Source: DATARH01 sp046724035
Lineage (GTDB): Bacteria; Pseudomonadota; Alphaproteobacteria; ATCC43930; CGMCC-115725
Assembly (NCBI GenBank): GCA_046724035.1
Contig: JBKOVT010000247.1
Span: 1-13,698 of the forward strand
Direction of reading: 5' to 3'
DNA length: 13,698 bases
Part shown: positions 1 through 6,401 of the stretch, piece by piece
How positions within the stretch are numbered: the first letter of the stretch is position 1
Layout: each line of letters opens with the position of its first letter
Notes under the pieces: generated by a model
What the model was told of the DNA's origin: nothing
Database searches by the model: none
The model's input: the letters and a program-made list of their open reading frames with translations, nothing else
Translations under genes and position numbers: made by a program

Positions 1-1
1 C

Positions 2-184
2 GAGGCGCCGACATTGCTCTTGTGGGGCGAGCAGGACCGCATCATGCCGCGCAGCTACGCCGACAAATTCGCGCGCGGCATTTCCGGCAAGACCGAGATC
101 AAGACGATCCCCGGCGCCGGCCATCTCGCCGAGCTCGACCACCCCGAGGCCGTCGCTCAGGCAATCCTCGCCTGGACCCGCTGA
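2..184 (+). CDS. Alpha/beta hydrolase, C-terminal fragment (5' end outside window)
   Basis: Only the last 60 codons are present, in an open frame running in from the left edge to a TGA. The fragment reads as the C-terminus of an alpha/beta-hydrolase-fold protein. A beta-strand followed by LLLWGEQDRIMP carries the usual acidic triad residue (the D of GEQD), and the segment IPGAGHLAELDHPEAV carries the catalytic histidine (GAGH) and the helix that normally ends the fold. The nucleophile elbow lies outside the window, so substrate class cannot be told: hydrolase, esterase, C-C hydrolase and haloperoxidase-like members share this ending. It lies 95 bp upstream of the crotonase-fold gene on the same strand, with an inverted-repeat element between them, so co-transcription is possible but not shown. 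Confidence 0.85.
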   Translation, partial: EAPTLLLWGEQDRIMPRSYADKFARGISGKTEIKTIPGAGHLAELDHPEAVAQAILAWTR

Positions 185-195
185 TCCATCAGGGC

Positions 196-263
196 TGTCA
201 TTGCGAGGAACGCAGCGAGGAAGCAATCTCGTGGGGATCGCTTCGCTTTGCTCGCAAGTGACA
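196..263. repeat. Imperfect inverted repeat, TGTCATTGCGAG family, copy 1
   Basis: The left arm begins TGTCATTGCGAG and ends GAAGCAATCTC. The right arm ends CTCGCAAGTGACA, which is the reverse complement of the left-arm tip with one extra base. It shares both end motifs with the element at 3240-3327. It fills the gap between the alpha/beta hydrolase stop at 184 and the Shine-Dalgarno sequence of the next gene. Elements of this kind are scattered in intergenic spaces of many alphaproteobacterial genomes and give spurious peptides such as ASEAKQSP when translated. Possible roles are mRNA stabilisation or termination; none is shown here. Confidence 0.8.
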
Positions 264-279
264 TGACCGGAGGACACCG

Positions 280-1047
280 ATGAGCCGGCTCGAAGAGTAC
301 GCCAACAAGTATCAGACCGTGCGCTTCGAGCGGCGCGGCGGCATTCTGCAGGTGACCTTGCACACCGAGGGTCAGTCGCTGCGCTGGGGATTCCTGCCGC
401 ATGGCGAATTGCCGGAAGCTTTTCACGACATTGGCGCGGACCGCGACAACCGCGTCGTCATCCTGACCGGCACCGGCGCCGAGTTCTCCGGTCCGCGCGC
501 GACGCCGGGCACGTCCTCCTTCCCGACAAGACCGGGGTGGGAGCGCATCGACCGCATCCATTGGGAAGGGCGTCACCTATTGATGCGTCTCCTCGAAATC
601 GAGGTGCCCGTCATCAGCGCGATCAACGGCCCGGCCTGGCGCCACTCCGAGATCCCGCTCCTCTGCGATATCGTGCTCGCCGCCGACACTGCACAGTTTC
701 AGGACTCGGCGCATTTCCCGTCCGATGTCGTGCCCGGCGACGGGATGCACATCGTGATGCCGCTGCTGCTCGGCCTCAACCGCGGCCGCTATTACCTGCT
801 CACCGGCCAGACATTGGATGCGCAGAAGGCGTATGAGCTCGGCCTTGTCGCCGAGGTGTTGCCACCTGACCTGCTGATGGCGCGCGCCTGGGAACTCGCG
901 GAAACGCTCGCAAAGAAACCGACCCTGGCGTTGCGCTACACACGGCTTCTCCTGACGGAATATCTGCGCCACCAGATGCACGATTTGCTCGGCTACGGTC
1001 TCGGTATGGAGATGCTCGCTCTACTCGAAAAACCCGAAGCTCCCTAA
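280..1047 (+). CDS. Crotonase-fold hydrolase resembling 6-oxocamphor hydrolase (beta-diketone retro-Claisen hydrolase)
   Basis: A 255-residue crotonase-superfamily protein with a strong GGAGGA ribosome site at 269-274, five bases before ATG. It lacks the marks of a true enoyl-CoA hydratase: the GAD oxyanion motif is replaced by FSGPRATPG, and the GGGxE segment by WRHSEIP. It does carry the residues I recall for 6-oxocamphor hydrolase, which cleaves a C-C bond in a cyclic beta-diketone: Trp36 and His41 in SLRWGFLPH, His122 in WRHSEIP, His145 in DSAHFPSD, Asp154 in VPGDGMH and Glu244 in GLGMEM. The last four fall at the same residue numbers as in that enzyme (numbering from memory). The stretch GLNRGRYYLLTGQTLDA is also typical. 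It lies 29 bp before an HSL-type esterase, probably in one transcript. I infer hydrolysis of a 1,3-diketone or related compound; the substrate is unknown, and automated annotation would probably say enoyl-CoA hydratase/isomerase. Confidence 0.85.
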   Translation: MSRLEEYANKYQTVRFERRGGILQVTLHTEGQSLRWGFLPHGELPEAFHDIGADRDNRVVILTGTGAEFSGPRATPGTSSFPTRPGWERIDRIHWEGRHLLMRLLEIEVPVISAINGPAWRHSEIPLLCDIVLAADTAQFQDSAHFPSDVVPGDGMHIVMPLLLGLNRGRYYLLTGQTLDAQKAYELGLVAEVLPPDLLMARAWELAETLAKKPTLALRYTRLLLTEYLRHQMHDLLGYGLGMEMLALLEKPEAP

Positions 1048-1076
1048 TCCGCAAAACGAAACAGGAAGCACCGCCG

Positions 1077-2006
1077 ATGCCGCTCGATCATGATGCCGAA
1101 ATCCTGATCAAGATGATCCAGGAGGCAAACCGCCCGACGTTCGAGTCGGTCGGCGCTGTCGCGGCGCGCGACTTGTACATGGCGGGGCGGAAGGCGCTCT
1201 CGCCCGATCCGATGCCGATCGCCGAAACGCGCGACGTCGCGATCCCGGGGTCCGGCGGGCCGATCCCGGCACGCCTCTACCGATCGGCAAAGAACGGCAC
1301 ATTGCCGGTGCTGGTATTCTTTCATGGCGGCGGCTGGGTCGTCGGCAATATCGACAGCCACGAGGCGATGTGCCGGCACATCGCGAACCGCGCCGAATGC
1401 GCCGTCGTGTCGGTCGATTACCGCATGGGTCCGGAACATAAATTCCCCGCCGCCGTCGAGGATTGCTTCGCCGCGACGGCCTGGACCGCCGACAACGGCG
1501 CCTCGCTCGGCGTCGATCCGGGTCGCCTCGCGATTGGCGGCGACAGCGCCGGCGGCAATCTCGCAGCCGTCGTCAGCCTCTTGGCGCGCGACAAGGGCGC
1601 ACCGCGGATTGCGTACCAGGTCTTGATCTATCCGGCGACGGACGCAGCGATGCGTCACGATTCGGTCGCGCGCTATGCCGAAGGATATGTGCTGACCCGC
1701 GCGACGATGCGCTGGTTCTACGAGCAATACCTGCGCACACCGGATGACGCGGCCGATTGGCGGGTCTCACCGCTTCTCGCGCCTGATCTCAGTCGCTTGC
1801 CGCCGGCTTATGTGCTGACCGCCGGTTACGACCCGCTCTGCGATGAAGGCGATGCCTATGCTGCGCGGCTCGCCGCGGCGGGAGTGCCGGTGACGCATCG
1901 CCGCTTCCCCGGCCAGGTGCACGGCTTTGTGACGAACGGCCGGGTCATCCGGGCCGCCGAGACGGCGCTCGACGAAGTGGCCGCCGCCCTCAAATCCGCA
2001 TGGTAG
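1077..2006 (+). CDS. Alpha/beta hydrolase, HSL/GDXG-type esterase (family IV lipolytic)
   Basis: A 309-residue cytoplasmic esterase with no signal peptide, of usual length for the hormone-sensitive-lipase family. The oxyanion-hole motif FFHGGGW is at 81-87. The nucleophile elbow GDSAGG is at 155-160 with Ser157. Asp252 lies in AGYDPLCDEG and His282 in QVHGF, so the Ser-Asp-His triad is complete. An N-terminal cap segment of about 60 residues precedes the core. A CAGGAAG ribosome site about ten bases before ATG supports this start. It follows the 6-oxocamphor-hydrolase-like gene by 29 bp on the same strand and so probably acts in the same pathway, for instance on an ester or lactone intermediate (inference). 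Its stop is only six bases from the stop of the convergent substrate-binding-protein gene, leaving no room for a conventional terminator. Confidence 0.92.
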   Translation: MPLDHDAEILIKMIQEANRPTFESVGAVAARDLYMAGRKALSPDPMPIAETRDVAIPGSGGPIPARLYRSAKNGTLPVLVFFHGGGWVVGNIDSHEAMCRHIANRAECAVVSVDYRMGPEHKFPAAVEDCFAATAWTADNGASLGVDPGRLAIGGDSAGGNLAAVVSLLARDKGAPRIAYQVLIYPATDAAMRHDSVARYAEGYVLTRATMRWFYEQYLRTPDDAADWRVSPLLAPDLSRLPPAYVLTAGYDPLCDEGDAYAARLAAAGVPVTHRRFPGQVHGFVTNGRVIRAAETALDEVAAALKSAW

Positions 2007-2012
2007 TGAAGG

Positions 2013-3245
2013 CTATTTCTTCGCCAGCGGGCACTTTGATTGAGATGACGGCGGGAATGCCTGATCGGCCGGGATCGTCGCGACGAGCTTCAAATAATCC
2101 CACGGGTATTTGGATTCCGCGGGCGCCTTGACCTGAAACAGCCGCGTGTCGTGCACCATCAGCCCGTCGGCGCGGATCTTTCCGTCATGCGCAAAGAAAT
2201 CATCCACCGGCGCGGCCTTTATCGCCGCCATGACCGGATCGGTGGCGTCGGTGCCGGCTTTCGCGACCGCTTGCAGATAATGCGTCACCGACGAAAAGAC
2301 GCCGGCTTGCAGACTGTTCGGCATCTTGCCGACGATGTCGAAAAAGCGCTTCGACCAGGCGCGGGTCGCGTCATCGAGATCCCAGTAGAAGCTCTCGGTC
2401 AGCATCAGCCCCTGTGCGGTTTCGAGCCCAAGCGCGTCGACAATCGTGATCCGCAGTGACATCGCAGCGAAGGTCTGCGGCCCGGGGATCATACCGAGCT
2501 TTTTTGCCTTGGTGATCGTGTTCGTCATGTCGGCGCCGGCATTGGCGAGCCCGATCGCGTTCGCCTTCGATTGCTGTGCGCGCGCCAGATATGACGAGAA
2601 ATCCGGCGCATCGAGCGGGTGGCGAGCCCGGCCGATCACTTCGCCGCCTCTGGCGGTGACGCTCTCGGCGGTATCGCGCTCGAGGTCGTAACCGAAACTG
2701 TTGTCGACCGTAATGAAGAACCAGGTCTTGGCACCACGGTCGACGAGCGCCGTGCCGAGCGTATGTCCAATCGAATAGGTGTCGAAGACATAATGGATCG
2801 ATGTCGCGGTACACGCCTCGTTCGTCAGCCGCTCCGCGCCGGGGGCGCTCAGCGAGACGATCTTGTGGCGGGTGTCGCCGACCCGCTGCACGATGAGAGC
2901 CTCCGACGAACCGCTGACATCGAGGATCGCATCGACGCCCTTGTTCTCGAACCAGTCGCGCGCGATCGCGGCGGCCCGGTCGGAGCTGTTGTGATGATCC
3001 TCGACGAGCAGCTCGATCGGCGCGCCGAGCACCTTTTTGCCGAAATCGTCCACCGCCATTTTGCCGGCCGCGGCGCTCCCCCTTCCGGTATTCGCGGAAT
3101 ACGGACCGGAGAGGTCGAGGATTAGCCCGATCCTGACGACGCCGTCGGAAATCTCCGCCGCCGACGCGCCGCTATTGGGGAGCAGGACGATTGCGGCGAC
3201 CGCCGTCGCGATGCCGTACTTCCGGAAGAACCACCAGATTGTCAT
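2013..3245 (-). CDS. ABC transporter periplasmic substrate-binding protein, branched-chain amino acid type
   Basis: With the start at 3245 the product has 410 residues and begins with a Sec signal peptide: a short n-region with Arg8-Lys9, a hydrophobic stretch around AVAAIVLL, and a likely cleavage after ASA near residue 29. The mature part opens with VVRIGLILDLSGPYS and continues as a type I periplasmic-binding fold (Peripla_BP_6, LivK-like), with landmarks AAAGKMAVDDFG, IELLVEDHHN, DNSFGYD and MLTESFYWDLDD. Such proteins deliver amino acids, amides or aromatic and other organic acids to an ABC permease. No permease or ATPase gene is in the window, so the partner is elsewhere. The frame stays open to 3332, but those extra 29 codons are translated repeat sequence. 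No Shine-Dalgarno sequence is visible before 3245. The gene lies downstream of the ThDP-enzyme gene on the same strand. Confidence 0.9.
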   Translation of the reverse strand: MTIWWFFRKYGIATAVAAIVLLPNSGASAAEISDGVVRIGLILDLSGPYSANTGRGSAAAGKMAVDDFGKKVLGAPIELLVEDHHNSSDRAAAIARDWFENKGVDAILDVSGSSEALIVQRVGDTRHKIVSLSAPGAERLTNEACTATSIHYVFDTYSIGHTLGTALVDRGAKTWFFITVDNSFGYDLERDTAESVTARGGEVIGRARHPLDAPDFSSYLARAQQSKANAIGLANAGADMTNTITKAKKLGMIPGPQTFAAMSLRITIVDALGLETAQGLMLTESFYWDLDDATRAWSKRFFDIVGKMPNSLQAGVFSSVTHYLQAVAKAGTDATDPVMAAIKAAPVDDFFAHDGKIRADGLMVHDTRLFQVKAPAESKYPWDYLKLVATIPADQAFPPSSQSKCPLAKK

Positions 3246-3327
3246 TGCGAGCGAAGCGAAGCAATCTCCCACCCGTTTGTGCTCGCCGGAGGGAGATTGC
3301 TTCGTCGCTGCACTCCTCGCAATGACA
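3240..3327. repeat. Inverted repeat, TGTCATTGCGAG family, copy 2
   Basis: A long near-perfect palindrome. The left arm, 3240-3270, starts TGTCATTGCGAG and ends GAAGCAATCTCCC. The right arm, 3291-3327, is its reverse complement with a six-base insertion. The 20-base loop is 3271-3290. Transcribed RNA from either strand would fold into a long hairpin. It fills almost all of the 102-bp space between the ThDP-enzyme stop (3348) and the substrate-binding-protein start, and its tip contains that gene's likely ATG. It is the same family as 196-263. Confidence 0.9.
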
Positions 3328-3347
3328 GCCACTTGCGGTGCCTCGGC

Positions 3348-4994
3348 TTACGCGGCGCCGCGGCGGTGCGAGAAGGCGGTTTCCTGGCTGGTGATGAATT
3401 CAAGGAGCGCCGCCCGGCCGCTCTCATTGACCCGCCGCGCGCGCAGGATCGCGCCGGCGACTTCGCCCGGCTGCGCCACCCGCTCGCTCCAGCCGCCGAG
3501 ATCCTGCGCGAGGTTCGCATAATTGCCGCCGAGATCGCGTGTCCGGTGCTTCTCGTGCGACAGCGCCATCGCATGCGTCTCGATCGCCATTGTCGAGTTG
3601 TTCAAGACAATCGTCGTGATCGGGATGCCGCAGCGCGCCGCGGTCTCGAAATCGAGACCGGTCATGCCAAAAGCCGCGTCGCCCATGAAATTGACGCAGA
3701 ATTTGTCGGGCGCGCCGACCTTGGCGCCGATCGCGAGCCCGAGCCCGGTGCCGAGCTGGTGCGATTTCCCCCAGCCGAGGTAACCGCGCGGCTTTGTCGC
3801 GACATAGAACGGCAGCAGCTGATCGCGCGGGCTGCCGGAATCGTGCGTCACGATCGCGTCCTCCGACGGTATGACGCGCTGGAATTCCGACATGACAAAA
3901 TACGGGTTGATCGGCCGCTCCTGGGACCGCCGTTTGGCCTCCCAGCGGCCGAGCCACTCGACCTTCAATGTCTCGATCTGCTTGCGTGCGCCGTTCGAGT
4001 GCTTCTTCTTGCCGACGCGCTCCTTCGCCGCCTCGACGAGCTGCGCCAGGACGAGCTTGGCGTCGCCGAGGATCGGGATAGCGGTGTCGTTCGCCTTGTA
4101 GAGGTCGCGCGCATCGTTAGTGCAGTGAACGATCTTTTTCCCGGACGGAATAATCGGCGTCGATATGTTGTGCCGGGTCAGCGATGTGCCGATCGCAAAG
4201 ATCACATCCGACTCGAGGAGGAAATGCCGGCCATGGCCGGTATAGACGACACCGCCCGATCCCAAAGCCAACGCGTGATCTTCCGGGAAAGCGCTTTTGC
4301 CGTCGGTCGTGGTCATGACCGGAATGTCGAGGAGCTCGGCGAGCGCGAGCAATTCGGCGCTGGCCTCCGCATACAGCACGCCCTGTCCCGCGATGATGAT
4401 CGGGTTCTTTGCCTCAATCAGCATTTTCGCCGCGTCCTCGATGTCGCGGGCATCCCCCGCCGAGCGGGTGCGGCGGACGGTTGTGTAGTCGACATCGTTG
4501 CCGGCGAATTCGGCGGTCATCACATCGGCCGGCACCTCGACCATGACCGGGCCGGAGCGGCCGTTTTTCAGCGCGTTGAAGGCGCGCCGCATCGCCGGCA
4601 CCGTGTGCTCGGGCAGCAGAACCGGCTCGACATGCTTTGTCACCGAGGCATAGGTGCGGGTCGAATTGAACAGCGGAAACATCTGCGCCGTTTCGCGCGG
4701 ATGGCCGAGCGGCAGCAGCAACACCGGGGTCGAATCCGAATAGGCCGAGGCGATCCCGGCGAAAGCATTCTCGGCGCCCGGCCCGTATTGCATCGCAAAG
4801 ACGCCCGGCGGTTTACCATTTGTGACGCGGGCGCAGCCATCGGCCATGTGGACGCCAACCCGCTCCTGGCGGCAGATCACCGGCCGCATCCCGCCCGCTA
4901 CCGCCGCCTCGATGATCGGCGTCGTCGGGAAGGAGAACAGCGTCGAGATGCCCTCGCGCTTCAGGATCTCGGTGATCGCGTCCATGACCAGCAT
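3348..4994 (-). CDS. Thiamine-diphosphate-dependent enzyme, acetolactate-synthase-like large subunit fold
   Basis: A 548-residue protein with the three-domain architecture of the ThDP decarboxylase/carboligase family. The N-terminal PYR domain (about 1-170) has the cofactor-activating Glu44 in CRQERVGVHMADG and the segment MQYGPGAENAFAGI. The central domain is about 185-330. The C-terminal PP domain has the diphosphate/metal motif GDAAFGM (438-444) with paired Asn465-Asn466 about 25 residues on. The start at 4994 is preferred because GAGGAG lies six bases upstream; an in-frame ATG at 5000 directly abuts that GAGGAG. The N-terminal loop reads SFPTTPIIEA in place of the usual GYPGGAI, so it is unlikely to be a genuine acetolactate synthase, and no small regulatory subunit gene is nearby. 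Possible roles are 2-oxoacid decarboxylation, carboligation or diketone cleavage. The family call is firm; the reaction is unknown. Confidence 0.88.
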   Translation of the reverse strand: MLVMDAITEILKREGISTLFSFPTTPIIEAAVAGGMRPVICRQERVGVHMADGCARVTNGKPPGVFAMQYGPGAENAFAGIASAYSDSTPVLLLPLGHPRETAQMFPLFNSTRTYASVTKHVEPVLLPEHTVPAMRRAFNALKNGRSGPVMVEVPADVMTAEFAGNDVDYTTVRRTRSAGDARDIEDAAKMLIEAKNPIIIAGQGVLYAEASAELLALAELLDIPVMTTTDGKSAFPEDHALALGSGGVVYTGHGRHFLLESDVIFAIGTSLTRHNISTPIIPSGKKIVHCTNDARDLYKANDTAIPILGDAKLVLAQLVEAAKERVGKKKHSNGARKQIETLKVEWLGRWEAKRRSQERPINPYFVMSEFQRVIPSEDAIVTHDSGSPRDQLLPFYVATKPRGYLGWGKSHQLGTGLGLAIGAKVGAPDKFCVNFMGDAAFGMTGLDFETAARCGIPITTIVLNNSTMAIETHAMALSHEKHRTRDLGGNYANLAQDLGGWSERVAQPGEVAGAILRARRVNESGRAALLEFITSQETAFSHRRGAA

Positions 4995-5104
4995 CGGCAT
5001 CTCCTCTAAGACGGTTCTGTGACAAGCCTAGCCGCCCGTTGGGGATTGCGCCAGGGCCGGACTCGGACTGCAGATCCCGCCCGTGCATCCCTGTTCGTGG
5101 TCTC

Positions 5105-5174
5105 GTAGGATGGGCTGAGCGAAGCCCATACCCTGCATCGCCGCGTGGGCTTCGCTTCGCTCAGCCCATCCTAC
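5105..5174. repeat. Inverted repeat, GTAGGATGGGCTGAGCG family
   Basis: The left arm, 5105-5128, begins GTAGGATGGGCTGAGCGAAG. The right arm, 5146-5174, is its exact reverse complement except for a five-base duplication (GCGAA). A 17-base loop separates them. It differs from the TGTCATTGCGAG family. It sits in the 194-bp divergent gap between the ThDP-enzyme gene and the enolase-superfamily gene and ends 14 bp before the latter's ATG, so any promoter serving that gene lies in or upstream of the repeat. Confidence 0.88.
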
Positions 5175-5188
5175 CCGGTGAAAGCACT

Positions 5189-6376
5189 ATGAAGATCGCG
5201 CGCATCGAAAGCTTCATCCTCGGCACGAAGAGCTCGAAGGACCTGCTGTTCTGCCGGGTCGAGACCGATGACGGTTTCTACGGCTGGGGCGAGGGCTACG
5301 TCACCGCCGGCAAGGAGACCGTCATCGCCGAATGCGTCAAGGCGATGGCGCCCTATGTCATCGGCCGCAGCGTCTTCAATATCCGTCACACCGGCCAGGT
5401 CCTGTTCGAGGATTTCGCGATCCGCCGCGGCTCGATGGAATTGTTGTCGGCCTGGAGCGCGATCGAGATCGCCTCCTGGGACATCATCGGCAAGCGCGCC
5501 GGGCTGCCGGTCTACAATTTGCTGGGCGGCGCCTCGCGTGAGCGGGTGCGTATCTACGCCAATGGCTGGGCCGGCCGCTCGACGATCGAGGAAGGGGTCG
5601 AGCGCGGCCGCAAGATCAAGGCGATGGGCTTCACGGCCGCCAAATTCGATCCGTTCCCCGGCCCGTGGCGCAGCTATGTCGATAGGAAGGACGAGGATTT
5701 CGCGATCGACTATGTGCGGGCGATGCGCGAGGCCTTGGGCCCCGATTTCGAGATCCTGGTCGAGGCGCATCGCCGGTTCGCGCCGCAGCACGCAATCCGC
5801 ATCGGCCGGCGACTGGCTGAATTCAACATCGACTGGTACGAGGAGCCCTGCCTCGCCGACAATCTCGCTTTACTGAAGGAAGTGCGCGCGGCGGTGCCGA
5901 TCCCGATCGTGACCGGCGAGGCGCTTTACACCAAGGAGCAGTTCGCCGCTTGCTTGGCCGAGCGCGCCGCCGACATCTTGAACCCGGACATCTGCGCGAT
6001 TGGCGGCATCACGGCGCTCCTCGACATCGCCACGATGGCCCAACCGCACGCCGTCGTCATGTCGCCGCACAATTACAATTCGCCGCTGATCGGCATGGCG
6101 GCAACGGTGCATGTCTCGGCGGTGATCCCGAATTTCCGGATCACCGAATACTTCGTCAATTTCGAGGACATCTGCCGCGACATCGCCATCACGGGGCTCA
6201 CGGTCAACGAGGGCTGGATCGATCTCCCGACGATCCCCGGGCTCGGCATCGACCTCGATGTCGAGCGGCTGCGTGCCCATCCGCATCAGGAGGCGTCCAA
6301 GCACGGTTTCCGCCAGTATTGGGAGGAATACCCGCGCAAGGGCTACGTGCCCCGCCTCTCCGAGACGCGGATCTAG
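5189..6376 (+). CDS. Enolase-superfamily protein, mandelate racemase / acid-sugar dehydratase subgroup
   Basis: A 395-residue protein beginning MKIARIESF, the normal opening strand of this family. The frame is open back to 5039, but that extension is translated repeat. The N-terminal capping domain is about 1-120 and the barrel follows. Metal ligands are Glu192 (VEAHRRF), Glu218 (WYEEP) and Glu244 (TGEALY), spaced 26 and 26 residues as in mandelate racemase. Asp267 (NPDICAIGG) and His294 (SPHNYNSP) form the expected His-Asp dyad. Lys152 in AAKFDPF lies on the second barrel strand, and His194 matches the general-acid histidine of galactonate-type dehydratases. The first metal ligand is Glu where Asp is usual. 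The likely reaction is dehydration of a sugar acid or other hydroxy acid through an enolate; substrate unknown. A weak CGGTGAA ribosome site precedes ATG. It is divergent from the ThDP gene and may share its control region. Confidence 0.9.
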   Translation: MKIARIESFILGTKSSKDLLFCRVETDDGFYGWGEGYVTAGKETVIAECVKAMAPYVIGRSVFNIRHTGQVLFEDFAIRRGSMELLSAWSAIEIASWDIIGKRAGLPVYNLLGGASRERVRIYANGWAGRSTIEEGVERGRKIKAMGFTAAKFDPFPGPWRSYVDRKDEDFAIDYVRAMREALGPDFEILVEAHRRFAPQHAIRIGRRLAEFNIDWYEEPCLADNLALLKEVRAAVPIPIVTGEALYTKEQFAACLAERAADILNPDICAIGGITALLDIATMAQPHAVVMSPHNYNSPLIGMAATVHVSAVIPNFRITEYFVNFEDICRDIAITGLTVNEGWIDLPTIPGLGIDLDVERLRAHPHQEASKHGFRQYWEEYPRKGYVPRLSETRI

Positions 6377-6401
6377 AAAACGCCTGCCGGTTCGAAGCTT
6401 T

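Noticed and set aside
3246..3332. N-terminal extension of the substrate-binding protein to an ATG at 3332
   Set aside because: The extra 29 residues are translated inverted repeat and would precede the signal peptide, which must be at the N-terminus.
3279..5009. A 576-codon open frame on the plus strand opposite the ThDP enzyme gene
   Set aside because: It is antisense to a gene with clear family motifs, is rich in Arg, Asp and Ala as expected from high-GC shadow frames, and shows no recognisable domain.
5039..5188. N-terminal extension of the enolase-superfamily protein by 50 codons
   Set aside because: The extension is translated repeat sequence; MKIARIESF is the family's normal N-terminus.
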